From Dendronalium phyllosphericum CENA369 (GTDB lineage Bacteria; Cyanobacteriota; Cyanobacteriia; Cyanobacteriales; Nostocaceae), in contig NZ_JAECZA010000038.1 in NCBI RefSeq assembly GCF_016056275.1, positions 1-43,736 on the forward strand: a stretch of 43,736 bases of DNA. The letters are read 5' to 3'. Positions 8,332 to 17,735 of the stretch are shown piece after piece. The stretch's first letter is position 1; every line of letters starts with the position of its first letter. A program made the translations under genes and the position numbers. The notes below the pieces were generated by a model. It was not told where the DNA came from, made no database searches, and saw nothing but the letters and a program-made list of their open reading frames with translations.

Positions 8332-9753
8332 TTACAACCCCATAACCGTGCGATAATGAGCTTCAATTTGCGCGACTGTTTGAGACTTACGCGTTATTTC
8401 CCACTGACTGCGGTTAAATAATTCTTGCCGCAAATCATCAACATTAATTGTGGTAACTTTGCCATCAGCAATAATTTGCTTGCCATTCACCCAAGCACTA
8501 TCAACAACATTGGTAGGACGACCTAAAACCAATAAACCAATGGGATCTGTACGAGGAAGTAATGATAAATTGGTGAGATCGTAAAGTACTAAATCAGCTT
8601 GTTTGCCTACTGTAAGAGAACCAAGTTTGTCTGCCAAATTCAGTCCTTTTGCGCCTCCCAAAGATGCCATTTCTACAGCTTGCCGGGGTGTAATCCAGTG
8701 TTGATAATCTGAGTCTGTAACGTTGTGCAAAATAGAACCAATTTTGATGGCTTCTAGCAAATCTTGGGAGTCATTGCTGGAAGCACCATCACAACCAAAA
8801 GTTACGTTGATCCCAGCTTGCCGATATTTTAAAATCGGGGCGATGCCACTGCCTAAACGCAAATTACTTAAGGGATTGTGAACGACTGTAGATTGAGTTT
8901 CTGCCACGATCGCAATATCAGCATCATTTAAATGGACGCAATGGGCTAGAGTTGTGCGATCGCTCAAATAACCTATCCTCTTCAAATGTTCCACAGCAGT
9001 ACAACCGTATTTTTCTTGGGCGAGTTTTTCTTGCGCCCTAGTTTCTAGCAAGTGGGAGTGACGGCAAAGATTGTAGCGATCGCTTAATTCAATACATCCC
9101 TCAAATAAAGCATCAGTACACAACTGAATCCCTGTGGGTGCAACTAAAATATTTACACCCTCATCTGGGCGATGGAACTGTCTTACCGCCTCTTCGATGA
9201 TTTCCAGGGTTGCCGCCGTTGAGCGAAAATAAGGCTCATGAGTTTGTGTTGATTCTCCTGACGGTATGCCGGCAGTTAGGGATTCATCTTGAATTAAGGG
9301 GGCGATAAAAGCGCGAATCCCCACTTCTTTGTAGGCGCGAACTGCGGTGGCGATCGTTTCAAACTCTTGTCCGGGAATTAATACCAGATGGTCTACCACA
9401 CTCGTACCGCCGGAAAGAAGAGTTTCGACTGCTGTTCCCAAAGCGCTGAGATAAACCTTTTCAGTATCGATGGGGGCAAAATCATACAGTTCCGCCAGCC
9501 ATAATTCTAAAGGAAAGGCTGACATGATTCCACGCTGCCACATTTCTGATGAGTGGGTATGAGCGTTGACAAAACCAGGCAGTAACAGCTTGTTTCTACC
9601 ATCAAAGGTAGTACCGAAAACATCTAAGTCGGCTGCGTAAGCGCGAAGCGTGTCGTCAGAAATTGCTGCGATTTTACCGTCTATAACTTGTACATCTACG
9701 GTTGCATAAGCATCATGGGCAGCAATTAAAACATTTTCGATAGTAAAATTCAC
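8332..9753 (-). CDS. Metal-dependent amidohydrolase (TRZ/ATZ, cytosine/guanine deaminase-like)
   Basis: 473 aa. A TIM-barrel amidohydrolase that would deaminate or hydrolyse a heterocyclic or amide substrate using a bound divalent metal. Metal ligands are visible as HTH (H65, H67 in LPGFVNAHTHSSEMW), the RHSHLLET and AHCVHLND histidines, and the catalytic Asp in FGCDGASSNDSQDL. The N-terminal and C-terminal beta-sandwich strands (KIAAIS; GSLTVGKQADLVLYDL) match the MTA/SAH deaminase, chlorohydrolase and cytosine deaminase group. The exact substrate is not readable. It is divergent from the isochorismatase-like gene across an 83-bp intergenic space, suggesting shared control and a joint nitrogen-scavenging role. 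Confidence 0.88.
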   Translation of the reverse strand: MNFTIENVLIAAHDAYATVDVQVIDGKIAAISDDTLRAYAADLDVFGTTFDGRNKLLLPGFVNAHTHSSEMWQRGIMSAFPLELWLAELYDFAPIDTEKVYLSALGTAVETLLSGGTSVVDHLVLIPGQEFETIATAVRAYKEVGIRAFIAPLIQDESLTAGIPSGESTQTHEPYFRSTAATLEIIEEAVRQFHRPDEGVNILVAPTGIQLCTDALFEGCIELSDRYNLCRHSHLLETRAQEKLAQEKYGCTAVEHLKRIGYLSDRTTLAHCVHLNDADIAIVAETQSTVVHNPLSNLRLGSGIAPILKYRQAGINVTFGCDGASSNDSQDLLEAIKIGSILHNVTDSDYQHWITPRQAVEMASLGGAKGLNLADKLGSLTVGKQADLVLYDLTNLSLLPRTDPIGLLVLGRPTNVVDSAWVNGKQIIADGKVTTINVDDLRQELFNRSQWEITRKSQTVAQIEAHYRTVMGL

Positions 9754-9836
9754 GATTTTAACCTTGATTAAGTAAACGAACGCTCAACAAGATTTCAAGT
9801 TACAAAATAAAAACAGGTGTTGGGTGTTGCAATTTT

Positions 9837-10616
9837 ATGGATCTACCATTTCGGACATTGGGGGTTACACCAAATGCTTGGACTGTGAATCATGCGAGCG
9901 CAGATATCACTCGTCCTCAAAAAACCCCACAACCCGTTATCTTATCAACAGAAACTAAAACCCTGCGCCTAGACTTGGCAAAAGCTGCCATCCTCGTTAT
10001 TGATATGCAAAACGACTTTTGTCACCCTGATGGCTGGTTAGCGCATATCGGCGTGGATGTCACTCCGGCGCGTCAACCCATTGAACCTTTAAACAGTTTA
10101 CTACCAGAACTGCGTGCAGTTGGCGTTCCTGTAATTTGGGTAAATTGGGGAAATCGTCCCGACTTACTCAATATTAGTGCTGCTTCACATCACGTCTACA
10201 ACCCCACAGGAGAGGGCGTAGGATTGGGCGATCCACTACCTAGTAATGGTGCTAAAGTACTCATGGCAGGGAGTTGGGCCGCAGCAGTAGTAGACGAACT
10301 ACCACAATCACTAGAGGATATTTGCATTGATAAATACCGTATGAGTGGCTTTTGGGATACCCCTTTAGATAGTATCTTGCGAAATCTGGGAAGGACGACA
10401 CTGTTTTTTACTGGTGTTAATGCCGATCAATGTGTAATGACTACGCTGTGTGATGCCAACTTCTTAGGATATGATTGCGTGTTAGTAAAAGACTGCACTG
10501 CTACAACTTCTCCTGAATACTGTTGGTTAGCAACTTTGTACAACGTCAAACAATGCTTCGGCTTTGTCACTAATTCACAAGCAATTTTAACAGCCTTGCA
10601 AAAGAGTGCTGAGTGA
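9837..10616 (+). CDS. Isochorismatase-like cysteine amidohydrolase
   Basis: 259 aa. It contains the cysteine-hydrolase Rossmann fold with the catalytic triad D56 (VIDMQNDF), K166 (IDKYRMSGF) and C199 (GVNADQCVMTT). The non-prolyl cis-peptide region before the Cys is also recognisable. Family members hydrolyse C-N bonds (nicotinamide, N-carbamoylsarcosine, ureidoacrylate) or isochorismate. The FW-D-T-P-L-D stretch and adjacent amidohydrolase favour a carbamoyl or ureido-type amidase (inference). The first 45 residues are an extension before the core strand. The start is ATG 9837, with no strong ribosome site. The cupin gene follows 131 bp later on the same strand. Confidence 0.85.
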   Translation: MDLPFRTLGVTPNAWTVNHASADITRPQKTPQPVILSTETKTLRLDLAKAAILVIDMQNDFCHPDGWLAHIGVDVTPARQPIEPLNSLLPELRAVGVPVIWVNWGNRPDLLNISAASHHVYNPTGEGVGLGDPLPSNGAKVLMAGSWAAAVVDELPQSLEDICIDKYRMSGFWDTPLDSILRNLGRTTLFFTGVNADQCVMTTLCDANFLGYDCVLVKDCTATTSPEYCWLATLYNVKQCFGFVTNSQAILTALQKSAE

Positions 10617-10747
10617 GGAGAAGTTAGGATAGTTGTTTATGCAAAACCTCTGACTTTATTGATTTAGACCTACAACTAACCATTCAAGATTCAAGACTAT
10701 AAACTCAGGATCTCGATCGCTATCCACAATTTAAGAGGGTATAAAAA

Positions 10748-11203
10748 ATGTACGCTACCCGTTGTGTAATTCCTGTTATCAAGTCTCCTAAAGATTACCA
10801 AGTATATCGCATTAGTCCCCACGATACTAATCGACTAGCGATTATCTTTGACTCAGTCAATGCGAATACTTCCTTAACTTGTTGCTTAGAAATTTTTGAT
10901 GTTGGCGGGCAAACACCACCAAATCGACATCAGTGGGCAATAGAAATGTTTTTCGTTCTCAAAGGAGAAGGAGTAGCTATTTGTGACGGTAAGAATGTTT
11001 CAATTCAAGCGGGAGATAGTTTATTAGTGCCTCCTACTGGTACTCATTTGATTAAAAATACTGGTTCTACTCGCTTGTACACATTAACTATTATGGTTCC
11101 CAATGAAGACTTTTCTGAACTAATCCGTAGTGGTACTCGATTAGAGTTAGATGCAGAAGATATGGCAGTGTTAGGAAGATTAGATGCTTTAATGCCTTGT
11201 TAA
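10748..11203 (+). CDS. Single-domain cupin protein
   Basis: 151 aa with one cupin barrel. Motif 1 runs PPNRHQWAIEMFFVLKGEG, with candidate metal ligands H57, E61 and possibly Q58. Motif 2 is AGDSLLVPPTGTHLIKNTG, with its His in GTHL. The protein could be a small metalloenzyme or a binding protein; the substrate is unknown. The ATG at 10748 has agagggt about 8 nt upstream, a good ribosome site. Its position directly after the isochorismatase-like gene and across from the amidohydrolase suggests the three act together. The 3' end faces chlN across a strong hairpin. Confidence 0.8.
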   Translation: MYATRCVIPVIKSPKDYQVYRISPHDTNRLAIIFDSVNANTSLTCCLEIFDVGGQTPPNRHQWAIEMFFVLKGEGVAICDGKNVSIQAGDSLLVPPTGTHLIKNTGSTRLYTLTIMVPNEDFSELIRSGTRLELDAEDMAVLGRLDALMPC

Positions 11204-11230
11204 GGCTATTTTCAGGTAAATAAACCACTA

Positions 11231-11262
11231 TAGTAAGGGCGAACGGTTGTTCGCCCTTACTA
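11231..11262. terminator. 14-bp perfect hairpin between convergent cupin and chlN genes
   Basis: Arms 11231-11244 and 11249-11262 (core gtaagggcgaac / gttcgcccttac) are perfectly complementary over 14 bp with loop ggtt. It sits between two convergent stop codons, a good place for a bidirectional terminator. The gggcgaacggttgttcgccc core also resembles a repeat commonly dispersed in cyanobacterial genomes, so it may be a mobile hairpin used as a terminator. Confidence 0.7.
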
Positions 11263-11300
11263 GAATTTGTAGTTTAAATCAATGAAAACTGCTGTAACTT

Positions 11301-12734
<1,434 letters not shown>

Positions 12735-12782
12735 TTAGGAGTTAACAGTTACGAATTTAGTAATTAAAACTTATATTCTTAA

Positions 12783-12843
12783 CTCAGCACTCAGCGAGAA
12801 GTTGCAAGGAGGGTCTCCCTCCGGGCAAACTTCGGTGACTCAG
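12783..12843 (-). repeat. Dispersed hairpin repeat, copy A (related copy at 42553-42616)
   Basis: The 23-nt and 19-nt ends at 12783-12805 and 12825-12843 are identical, in reverse complement, to 42594-42616 and 42553-42571. Between them sits a different short GC-rich hairpin (here ggagggtctccctcc). Conserved borders around a variable hairpin suggest a mobile or REP-like element. A second hairpin (cggagg/cctccg) with flanking gccact/agtggc arms follows at about 12848-12888, and the block ends in another ctcagcactc unit. Confidence 0.8.
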
Positions 12844-12919
12844 CAACGCCACTTGCTACAACGGAGGGAACCTCCGCAACGCAGTGGCTCCTCAGCACTC
12901 TAAACTCCTAACTTAGTAA

Positions 12920-13660
12920 TTAAGCGTTGGGGAAGAGACGGGCAATCTCCGATTCATCAAAAACGCCAGCTGGTAGTTCTTCCCCTAAAAAATCGTTATT
13001 CTCTTCGCTTTTTTGCAAAGATGTTTCATCACCCCAGACATCTGACAACACTTCACTAAAAGCATTCTCATCTGTTGTATTCAACTCGCCGAGAATTTGC
13101 TCGTCTTGCTTTTCTTGTGGTGCATCAAAGGAAATATCGCCAAAATCATCTGCTGAGATATTGGATGCTTGCTGAGACTCATCTTCTAAGTTGTGTCCGT
13201 TGGATGAGGAAATATCACTCAGCCCATTTTGGCTTTCCTTGGGTGCGAACTCTTGAGCCATCAATCCTTCCCCAAAGCCATTTGCATGGGAAACCGCTAA
13301 AGTTTCATCTTCAGAGATTTCATCCCCAGTAATGGCTGACTCGTATCTAGCCATCTCTGGTTCTGATTGGGGAACAAAACGATTGCCAAGAGCAATGTCT
13401 GGGTCAAAATGCAAATCCAGCACCTCAATTAAAGTATCGGCATCGGGATTCAGCCGAGAAAAAGGCAACATTAATTGCGCTAACTTCGGTTCTAGCGCAT
13501 TGACAACGCCCAGGATGAGGTAAGAAGATGGTCGCTTCCCGCCATCAGGAGTGTACACCGATTCCGCCTTCATGTGCAGGGTAATCCAGTCACGATTTAC
13601 CTGGAAAAATTGCAACCACTTTTGTCTTATTGAGTCTGTAAAGCTATTAAAGAAAGCCAT
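12920..13660 (-). CDS. DUF5331 protein between chlL and chlN
   Basis: 246 aa. The N-terminal 100 residues (MAFFNSFTDSIRQKWLQFFQVNRDWITLHM...DGGKRPSSYLILGVVNALEPKL...LMLPFSRLNPD) match the conserved cyanobacterial DUF5331 domain, which is found beside chlL and chlN. The remaining half is acidic, low-complexity and probably disordered (Glu, Asp, Ser, Asn-rich), ending ESEIARLFPNA. Function is unknown; the location suggests a link to DPOR assembly or regulation (inference). Two in-frame ATGs exist (13672 and 13660). The second has a strong ribosome site, gagggga, ending 3-4 nt upstream, so it is chosen. chlL ends 30 bp upstream, so co-transcription is likely. Confidence 0.88.
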   Translation of the reverse strand: MAFFNSFTDSIRQKWLQFFQVNRDWITLHMKAESVYTPDGGKRPSSYLILGVVNALEPKLAQLMLPFSRLNPDADTLIEVLDLHFDPDIALGNRFVPQSEPEMARYESAITGDEISEDETLAVSHANGFGEGLMAQEFAPKESQNGLSDISSSNGHNLEDESQQASNISADDFGDISFDAPQEKQDEQILGELNTTDENAFSEVLSDVWGDETSLQKSEENNDFLGEELPAGVFDESEIARLFPNA

Positions 13661-13690
13661 ATGTCCCCTCATCCTGAGAACTAGATGATG

Positions 13691-14557
13691 TTATACAATC
13701 ATCAAGTCTAGTTCCTCTTCTGAATTAGGAACCTGGGGTTTACCCGGATTTAGATAAAAATCGGACAACAAAGAGAACAATTCCCGATCTGGGGAGTCGT
13801 TTGGCACTACTCCCTCTGGACACGCCAAAATTTGGTCGGCGATATTGAGGTAATAATCGCAAACGTAGTCTAAAGATGGGTCTTGCTCTGCCATTTCAAA
13901 CAAAGTTTTACCCTTGACACGGGAAACACGGATATCTTCAATTAAAGGCAGGACTTCTAAAACTGGCATGGGTACTGCTTCTACGTATTTCTCAATTAAG
14001 TCACGCTTGGAAGTACGGTTGCCAATTAGACCAGCTAGACGTAAGGGGTGAGTCCGGGCTTTTTCTCTGACGGAAGCTGCAATCCGATTGGCAGCAAATA
14101 AAGCATCGAAGCCATTATCAGTCACAATCAAGCAGTAATCTGCATAATTAAGTGGCGCAGCAAAACCACCGCAAACAACATCACCTAGTACGTCAAATAA
14201 AATGACATCATACTCATCGAAAGCGTTGAGTTCTTTGAGTAATTTCACGGTTTCGCCAACTACGTAGCCGCCACATCCAGCACCCGCAGGCGGGCCGCCA
14301 GCTTCTACGCAATCAACACCGCCATACCCTTTGTAGATCACATCTTCCGGCCAGACATCTTCGTAATGGTAGTCTTTTTCTTGGAGGGTGTCGATAATTG
14401 TAGGAATCAAAAACCCTGTCAGGGTAAAGGTGCTGTCGTGTTTGGGGTCGCAACCAATTTGTAAGACTTTTTTGCCGCGTTTGGCTAGGGCGACTGATAT
14501 GTTACAGCTAGTTGTGGATTTACCGATACCACCTTTTCCGTAAACTGCTAGTTTCAC
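13691..14557 (-). CDS. chlL: Light-independent protochlorophyllide reductase ATP-binding subunit L
   Basis: 288 aa from GTG. A NifH-like homodimeric ATPase that passes electrons from ferredoxin to ChlN-ChlB. Walker [10 protein letters not shown] is at residues 7-15. The two cluster-ligating Cys are C95 (AGAGCGGYV) and C129 (GDVVCGGF), with switch [14 protein letters not shown]. An upstream ATG at 14614 would add 19 residues not found in the family. The GTG at 14557 has aagaggc about 8-10 nt upstream and gives the standard [10 protein letters not shown] start. The C-terminal tail after FYLNPGKP is acidic. It heads the chlL-DUF5331-chlN cluster, with about 0.5 kb of noncoding DNA upstream that must hold the promoter. 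Confidence 0.98.
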   Translation of the reverse strand: MKLAVYGKGGIGKSTTSCNISVALAKRGKKVLQIGCDPKHDSTFTLTGFLIPTIIDTLQEKDYHYEDVWPEDVIYKGYGGVDCVEAGGPPAGAGCGGYVVGETVKLLKELNAFDEYDVILFDVLGDVVCGGFAAPLNYADYCLIVTDNGFDALFAANRIAASVREKARTHPLRLAGLIGNRTSKRDLIEKYVEAVPMPVLEVLPLIEDIRVSRVKGKTLFEMAEQDPSLDYVCDYYLNIADQILACPEGVVPNDSPDRELFSLLSDFYLNPGKPQVPNSEEELDLMIV

Positions 14558-15082
14558 TTTTGTTTGCCTCTTATAGTTTTTTATCAAACTCGTGGCTTTA
14601 ACTTTTGCCTTCACCTAGCCGTAGATGGCAATGTGTGAGGTCTCGTGAATGTCATTATTGTCGAGATTAGTTTGAAAATAAAGGGGGTTGAAATCTCAAA
14701 AAACAAGCTATCAAGCTTTTAAGTGTTTAAAATGTTTTATTTTCAAATATTTACTTAAATTTAGAGCTTTAGGTCTTTAATAAACAATATTTTTATGTTT
14801 AATTAACTTTTTTTTAAAAAAGAGTTACAAAAGACAAAAAACTATAGTAGCTCACCATATATGGTTTTCATAGATTTAGGCGATCGCAATCCCAACTCAC
14901 ATTGGCTAGGAAAGATCGGCTAGGTTCTCACCACAGTCGAGATATTTGCCAATCTGGCGCTAGAAATAACCTTGCAAGTTTATATAAAAGGCTGTGCTTG
15001 GTAGTTAAAGTACGCTTGCCAAGAATATCTAATATTGGGTGTGGTGCGAGCGCTCTTAATTATGTAAAAAATTATTAATGTT
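14558..15082. other. A/T-rich noncoding leader of the chlL cluster
   Basis: 525 bp without a credible gene. The part from about 14690 to 14850 is very A/T-rich and includes runs such as ttttttt and aaaaaa, suitable for promoter function. The stretch 14880-15060 contains a HIP1 site. A 103-codon frame at 14980-15291 overlaps the TIGR02450 gene in another frame and is rejected. No riboswitch-like structure was recognised. Confidence 0.6.
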
Positions 15083-15355
15083 TTAAATATCGGCTGGGGA
15101 TCGAGAAAAATCAGGCGAGAGTGCCTCGATTTCCTGTAATGTTTGCCAGCCAGCTTGCCACTGGGAACTGTCTTGTAATAATTTAGCATTGAGCCAAAAG
15201 CGAACTTTGGGGTCGCAGGCAGCAACCATTTCGGCATACACCCACTTACCTTGATTTTTCCGGTTGACAACTTGGAAGTGTCTCCAGCCATCTACTTTTC
15301 GCTGTGCTGTCCACTTAGAACCAACTAGATAAGGAAACTTTTGCTTTTTAGTCAT
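15083..15355 (-). CDS. TIGR02450-family Trp-rich small protein
   Basis: 90 aa. The sequence carries the typical pattern of this short conserved family: KFPYLVGSKWTA...GWRHFQVV...WVYAEMVAACDPKVRFWLNAKLL...WQAGW, with seven Trp residues. Function is unknown; members occur in cyanobacteria and some proteobacteria as single genes. No signal peptide or membrane helix is visible. The start ATG 15355 is the first in frame and matches the family start. The last about 15 residues (SPDFSRSPADI) look like a flexible tail. It is on the same strand as chlL but over 0.5 kb upstream of it. Confidence 0.85.
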   Translation of the reverse strand: MTKKQKFPYLVGSKWTAQRKVDGWRHFQVVNRKNQGKWVYAEMVAACDPKVRFWLNAKLLQDSSQWQAGWQTLQEIEALSPDFSRSPADI

Positions 15356-15593
15356 TTGTCAATGGTAAATAGTTATTGTTTAAATAAATACTTTTAAATA
15401 CTTCTTTTTTATACAAAAAGAAAGTATGATTTTTATCGGTAAAATTTTTATGTGTTTCCCATTGCATCAGATATTCAAGAATTTCTGGTGCTAATTTATA
15501 GTTTTTACTGCGCTATTGCCGTGAGTCTACAAATATAGTCTGCAAACGGCATAAAAATTTATGCTGTGAATAGTTCAAGAAAAGATAACTTCT

Positions 15594-16505
15594 ATGAGTC
15601 AAAGTAATAAAAAATCTAACTTCAATAGAAGAATTAGTATTATAGGTATCGCGATCGCTCTAGCTGGAGTTATCGTTCCTCTTGCTATGCCAGAGATTAG
15701 ATGTTTTTTGTTTCCAAATAGCTGTCCTCCATCACCTACAAAGAAAGAAGTGAAAGAAGTGACACTGATAACACAAACAGAAACAGGAGAACCTCTAGCG
15801 GGAGTTAAGGTTATAGCTACTGGTACGGATGTACCGGAGCTTCAATATACTGATAGCAATGGCTATGCGAACGTCAGAATTGCTAGCGAGGGAAAGGTTC
15901 ATGTCAACTTAAGCAAGCCAGGGTCAAGCTATCAGCCTAAAGACTTTACCTATGATTTAGTCGATCAAAACACAACTAGGACATATCGGTTTACTAAAGA
16001 CGGTCAAATTGAAGATAAATCTGTTCCAACAGTTCCTCCTAATTCTCCCACTCCAACACCAACTATATCTTCACCAGAAACGACTAGAACAAGCGAGGGT
16101 GTCAATTATGACAAAGATCCCATTAAAGCCACAGCATTAGGTGCTTCGTTTGATAGAAATGAGTATGCTCAGGCAGGTTTGATTATTGAGAATAAGAGCG
16201 AGAAGGATTTACTGTTAGCTGTTGAACATACGGGAGTTAGAGCGATTTCCGATTCGGGTCAATCGAGTGAATGTCGTCTTGAGGGACTCAAGTCAATAAA
16301 TATATCAGCGATCGCGCCCAATCCCTTAAGTTTTTCAAAATTAAAATCCAAAACAACAGTAACTATTAGCGTTTCCAATTGCACAGGCATTACTCCAGCA
16401 TCTAAAGCCAACAGCCTTAATGTTAACATTCCTCTAGTAATGCTGGAAAATGATAAGTATGCTACATTCATACTCCCCTTGAGCGGTATTCCAATCAAAA
16501 AATAA
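15594..16505 (+). CDS. Membrane-anchored protein with carboxypeptidase-regulatory-like domain, unknown
   Basis: 303 aa. Residues 13-32 (ISIIGIAIALAGVIVPLAMP) form an N-terminal membrane anchor, so the rest is probably extracytoplasmic. Residues about 53-135 (VTLITQTETGEPLAGVKVIATGTD...YTDSNGYANVRI) look like a transthyretin- or Ig-like carrier domain of the carboxypeptidase-regulatory type. A Pro/Thr/Ser linker (about 143-165) leads to a second beta-rich domain of about 130 aa containing two Cys (SECRLEG, SNCTGI) that could pair. The role cannot be read. The start is ATG 15594. A hairpin follows the stop codon. Confidence 0.72.
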   Translation: MSQSNKKSNFNRRISIIGIAIALAGVIVPLAMPEIRCFLFPNSCPPSPTKKEVKEVTLITQTETGEPLAGVKVIATGTDVPELQYTDSNGYANVRIASEGKVHVNLSKPGSSYQPKDFTYDLVDQNTTRTYRFTKDGQIEDKSVPTVPPNSPTPTPTISSPETTRTSEGVNYDKDPIKATALGASFDRNEYAQAGLIIENKSEKDLLLAVEHTGVRAISDSGQSSECRLEGLKSINISAIAPNPLSFSKLKSKTTVTISVSNCTGITPASKANSLNVNIPLVMLENDKYATFILPLSGIPIKK

Positions 16506-16536
16506 AAAATTCATTGGAATCCCTGTGAAGCAAGAA

Positions 16537-16559
16537 TCCCCGAATTAAAAATTTGGGGA
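16537..16559 (+). terminator. Hairpin after the anchored-protein gene
   Basis: Arms 16537-16546 and 16550-16559 pair over 10 positions, including one G-T, around an aaa loop (tccccgaatt / aatttgggga). It lies 32 bp after the stop codon. There is no strong T-run after it, so termination is likely but not certain. Confidence 0.5.
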
Positions 16560-16810
16560 GTGTCAACTCATCATCTGGAGTTTCTTAATGAGTGTCCTTG
16601 ACAGAGGTTCAACCAGCTTCGGCAATAACCTTGCCAATTTGAAGGGTTGACTGTTGCCAGCATCGCACGTATCAACAATTAAATAAACTCGCTTTCTTTT
16701 AGTTAGTATCAATTACACTCGTATCTCTGTTCTTTGCAAAGACCTGTGGTTTTAAATGAACACATTTGCAGTAGTAGAATAGGGCTAATCCCTTTCGCCA
16801 AGTTTTAGTG
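16560..16810. other. Noncoding spacer before the antitoxin/PIN operon
   Basis: Together with the hairpin this gap is about 305 bp. I see no ORF of note. An A/T-rich segment around 16675-16800 (tagtagaatagggctaatcc) is the likely promoter region of the toxin-antitoxin operon; no clear operator palindrome was found. Confidence 0.5.
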
Positions 16811-17086
16811 ATGGATGGAAATACTGTAGAGCGACAAAAGTTAATTGAAACAGTCAGCACTCTGCCTGATGAGGTTCTGCTTGAGCTTGCCAGTTTTCTT
16901 GACTATCTTCGCTACAAGTCAGTTCACTTGAAAGAACCTGACAAAAATGCTTCCGGTTTTTTACTTGCAGTTGCAGGTTTAGGCAACTCTGGTCAACATG
17001 ATATTTCAGAGCGAGACGAAGAGATTCTACGTAATGAAATCGATCCTGTTTCTGGCTGGAATCTTAAGCCGAGTAATCCTACATGA
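16811..17086 (+). CDS. DUF2281-type antitoxin of a PIN toxin
   Basis: 91 aa from ATG 16811 (a GTG one codon earlier is also possible). The core LIETVSTLPDEVLLELASFLDYLRYK matches short DUF2281 or VapB-like proteins, in which this helical segment precedes a flexible C-terminus that wraps the toxin. Its last 4 bases overlap the start of the PIN gene (atga), the usual translational coupling of type II toxin-antitoxin operons. It should bind the toxin and repress its own promoter. The family call is from pattern; the operon structure is directly seen. Confidence 0.8.
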   Translation: MDGNTVERQKLIETVSTLPDEVLLELASFLDYLRYKSVHLKEPDKNASGFLLAVAGLGNSGQHDISERDEEILRNEIDPVSGWNLKPSNPT

Positions 17087-17496
17087 CAGCGATACTCGAC
17101 ACCAGTTTTTTGTTTGCATTGACCGACCGAGGAGATAGTAACCATCAGCGTGTGTTGTCTGTTGCTCAAAGTGTGAATGAGGCATTAATTCTACCTGTAG
17201 TTGTTTTACCCGAAATCTGTTATCTGGCTGCATCAAGATTAGGGCATAAGGCAATGCGTAGTTTTTTGTCTAGCCTTACAACTAGTACAGTGCAGATTGA
17301 GCCGATTGCATCAGCGGATTTAATGAGAATACATCAGGTTTTAGAGCAATATGCCGATAGCCAACTTGATTTTACAGACGCGGCAATTGTTGCCATAGCT
17401 GAAAGGCTTAGGGTTACTCGCCTTTACACCCTTGACCGTCGAGATTTTTCGATTATTCGCCCAAGTCATTGCGATTATTTTGAGTTACTGCCCTAA
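17083..17496 (+). CDS. PIN-domain ribonuclease toxin (VapC-like)
   Basis: 137 aa. The PIN-fold acidic residues are all present: D6 (AILDTSFLFAL), E44 (LPEICYL), D96 and D99 (QLDFTDAAIVAIAE) and D117 (YTLDRRDFS). VapC-type toxins cleave tRNA or rRNA when the antitoxin is degraded. The start ATG overlaps the antitoxin stop by 4 bp. The complete catalytic set and length argue that it is intact. The RNA target is unknown. Confidence 0.88.
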   Translation: MTAILDTSFLFALTDRGDSNHQRVLSVAQSVNEALILPVVVLPEICYLAASRLGHKAMRSFLSSLTTSTVQIEPIASADLMRIHQVLEQYADSQLDFTDAAIVAIAERLRVTRLYTLDRRDFSIIRPSHCDYFELLP

Positions 17497-17507
17497 GCCA
17501 CTAGTCT

Positions 17508-17705
17508 CTAAATTTCCACTTCAATAAAATTACAGCTATTCTTAAGATTATGCTGACAAAAATAGCCTTGCTCTCCAGAACTCTGCACAAAATGGGCAGT
17601 AATACTACTACTATATAAAGACGTGAAGACCGATCCAGCTAACTGTACCCCTGTCTCTACAATGACCGTATAAGAACAAAGCTGACTCTTGTTCTCTCTG
17701 CACAT
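17508..17705 (-). CDS. Small Cys-containing ORF, unknown
   Basis: 65 aa: an open frame that fills the gap between the PIN toxin and clpB and overlaps neither. It contains four Cys (MCRENKSQLC near the start, YFCQHN and NSCNFIEVEI near the end) and a central beta-like segment VIVETGVQLAGSVF. Spaced Cys pairs could bind metal. The ATG at 17705 has gaggaa about 16 nt upstream, too far for an ideal ribosome site. It is retained because it ends just after the PIN stop, has the feel of a conserved short cyanobacterial protein and occupies otherwise empty DNA. It could be spurious. Confidence 0.45.
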   Translation of the reverse strand: MCRENKSQLCSYTVIVETGVQLAGSVFTSLYSSSITAHFVQSSGEQGYFCQHNLKNSCNFIEVEI

Positions 17706-17735
17706 TTGCGACTAGAGTAGTTCCTCAATCAGCCT

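Noticed and set aside
13691-14557. NifH (nitrogenase iron protein)
   Set aside because: It shares the Walker A and Cys pattern, but motifs such as [16 protein letters not shown] and the adjacent chlN identify it as ChlL.
14980-15291. 103-codon minus-strand frame upstream of chlL
   Set aside because: It overlaps the TIGR02450 gene in another frame; the latter matches a known family and this one matches nothing.
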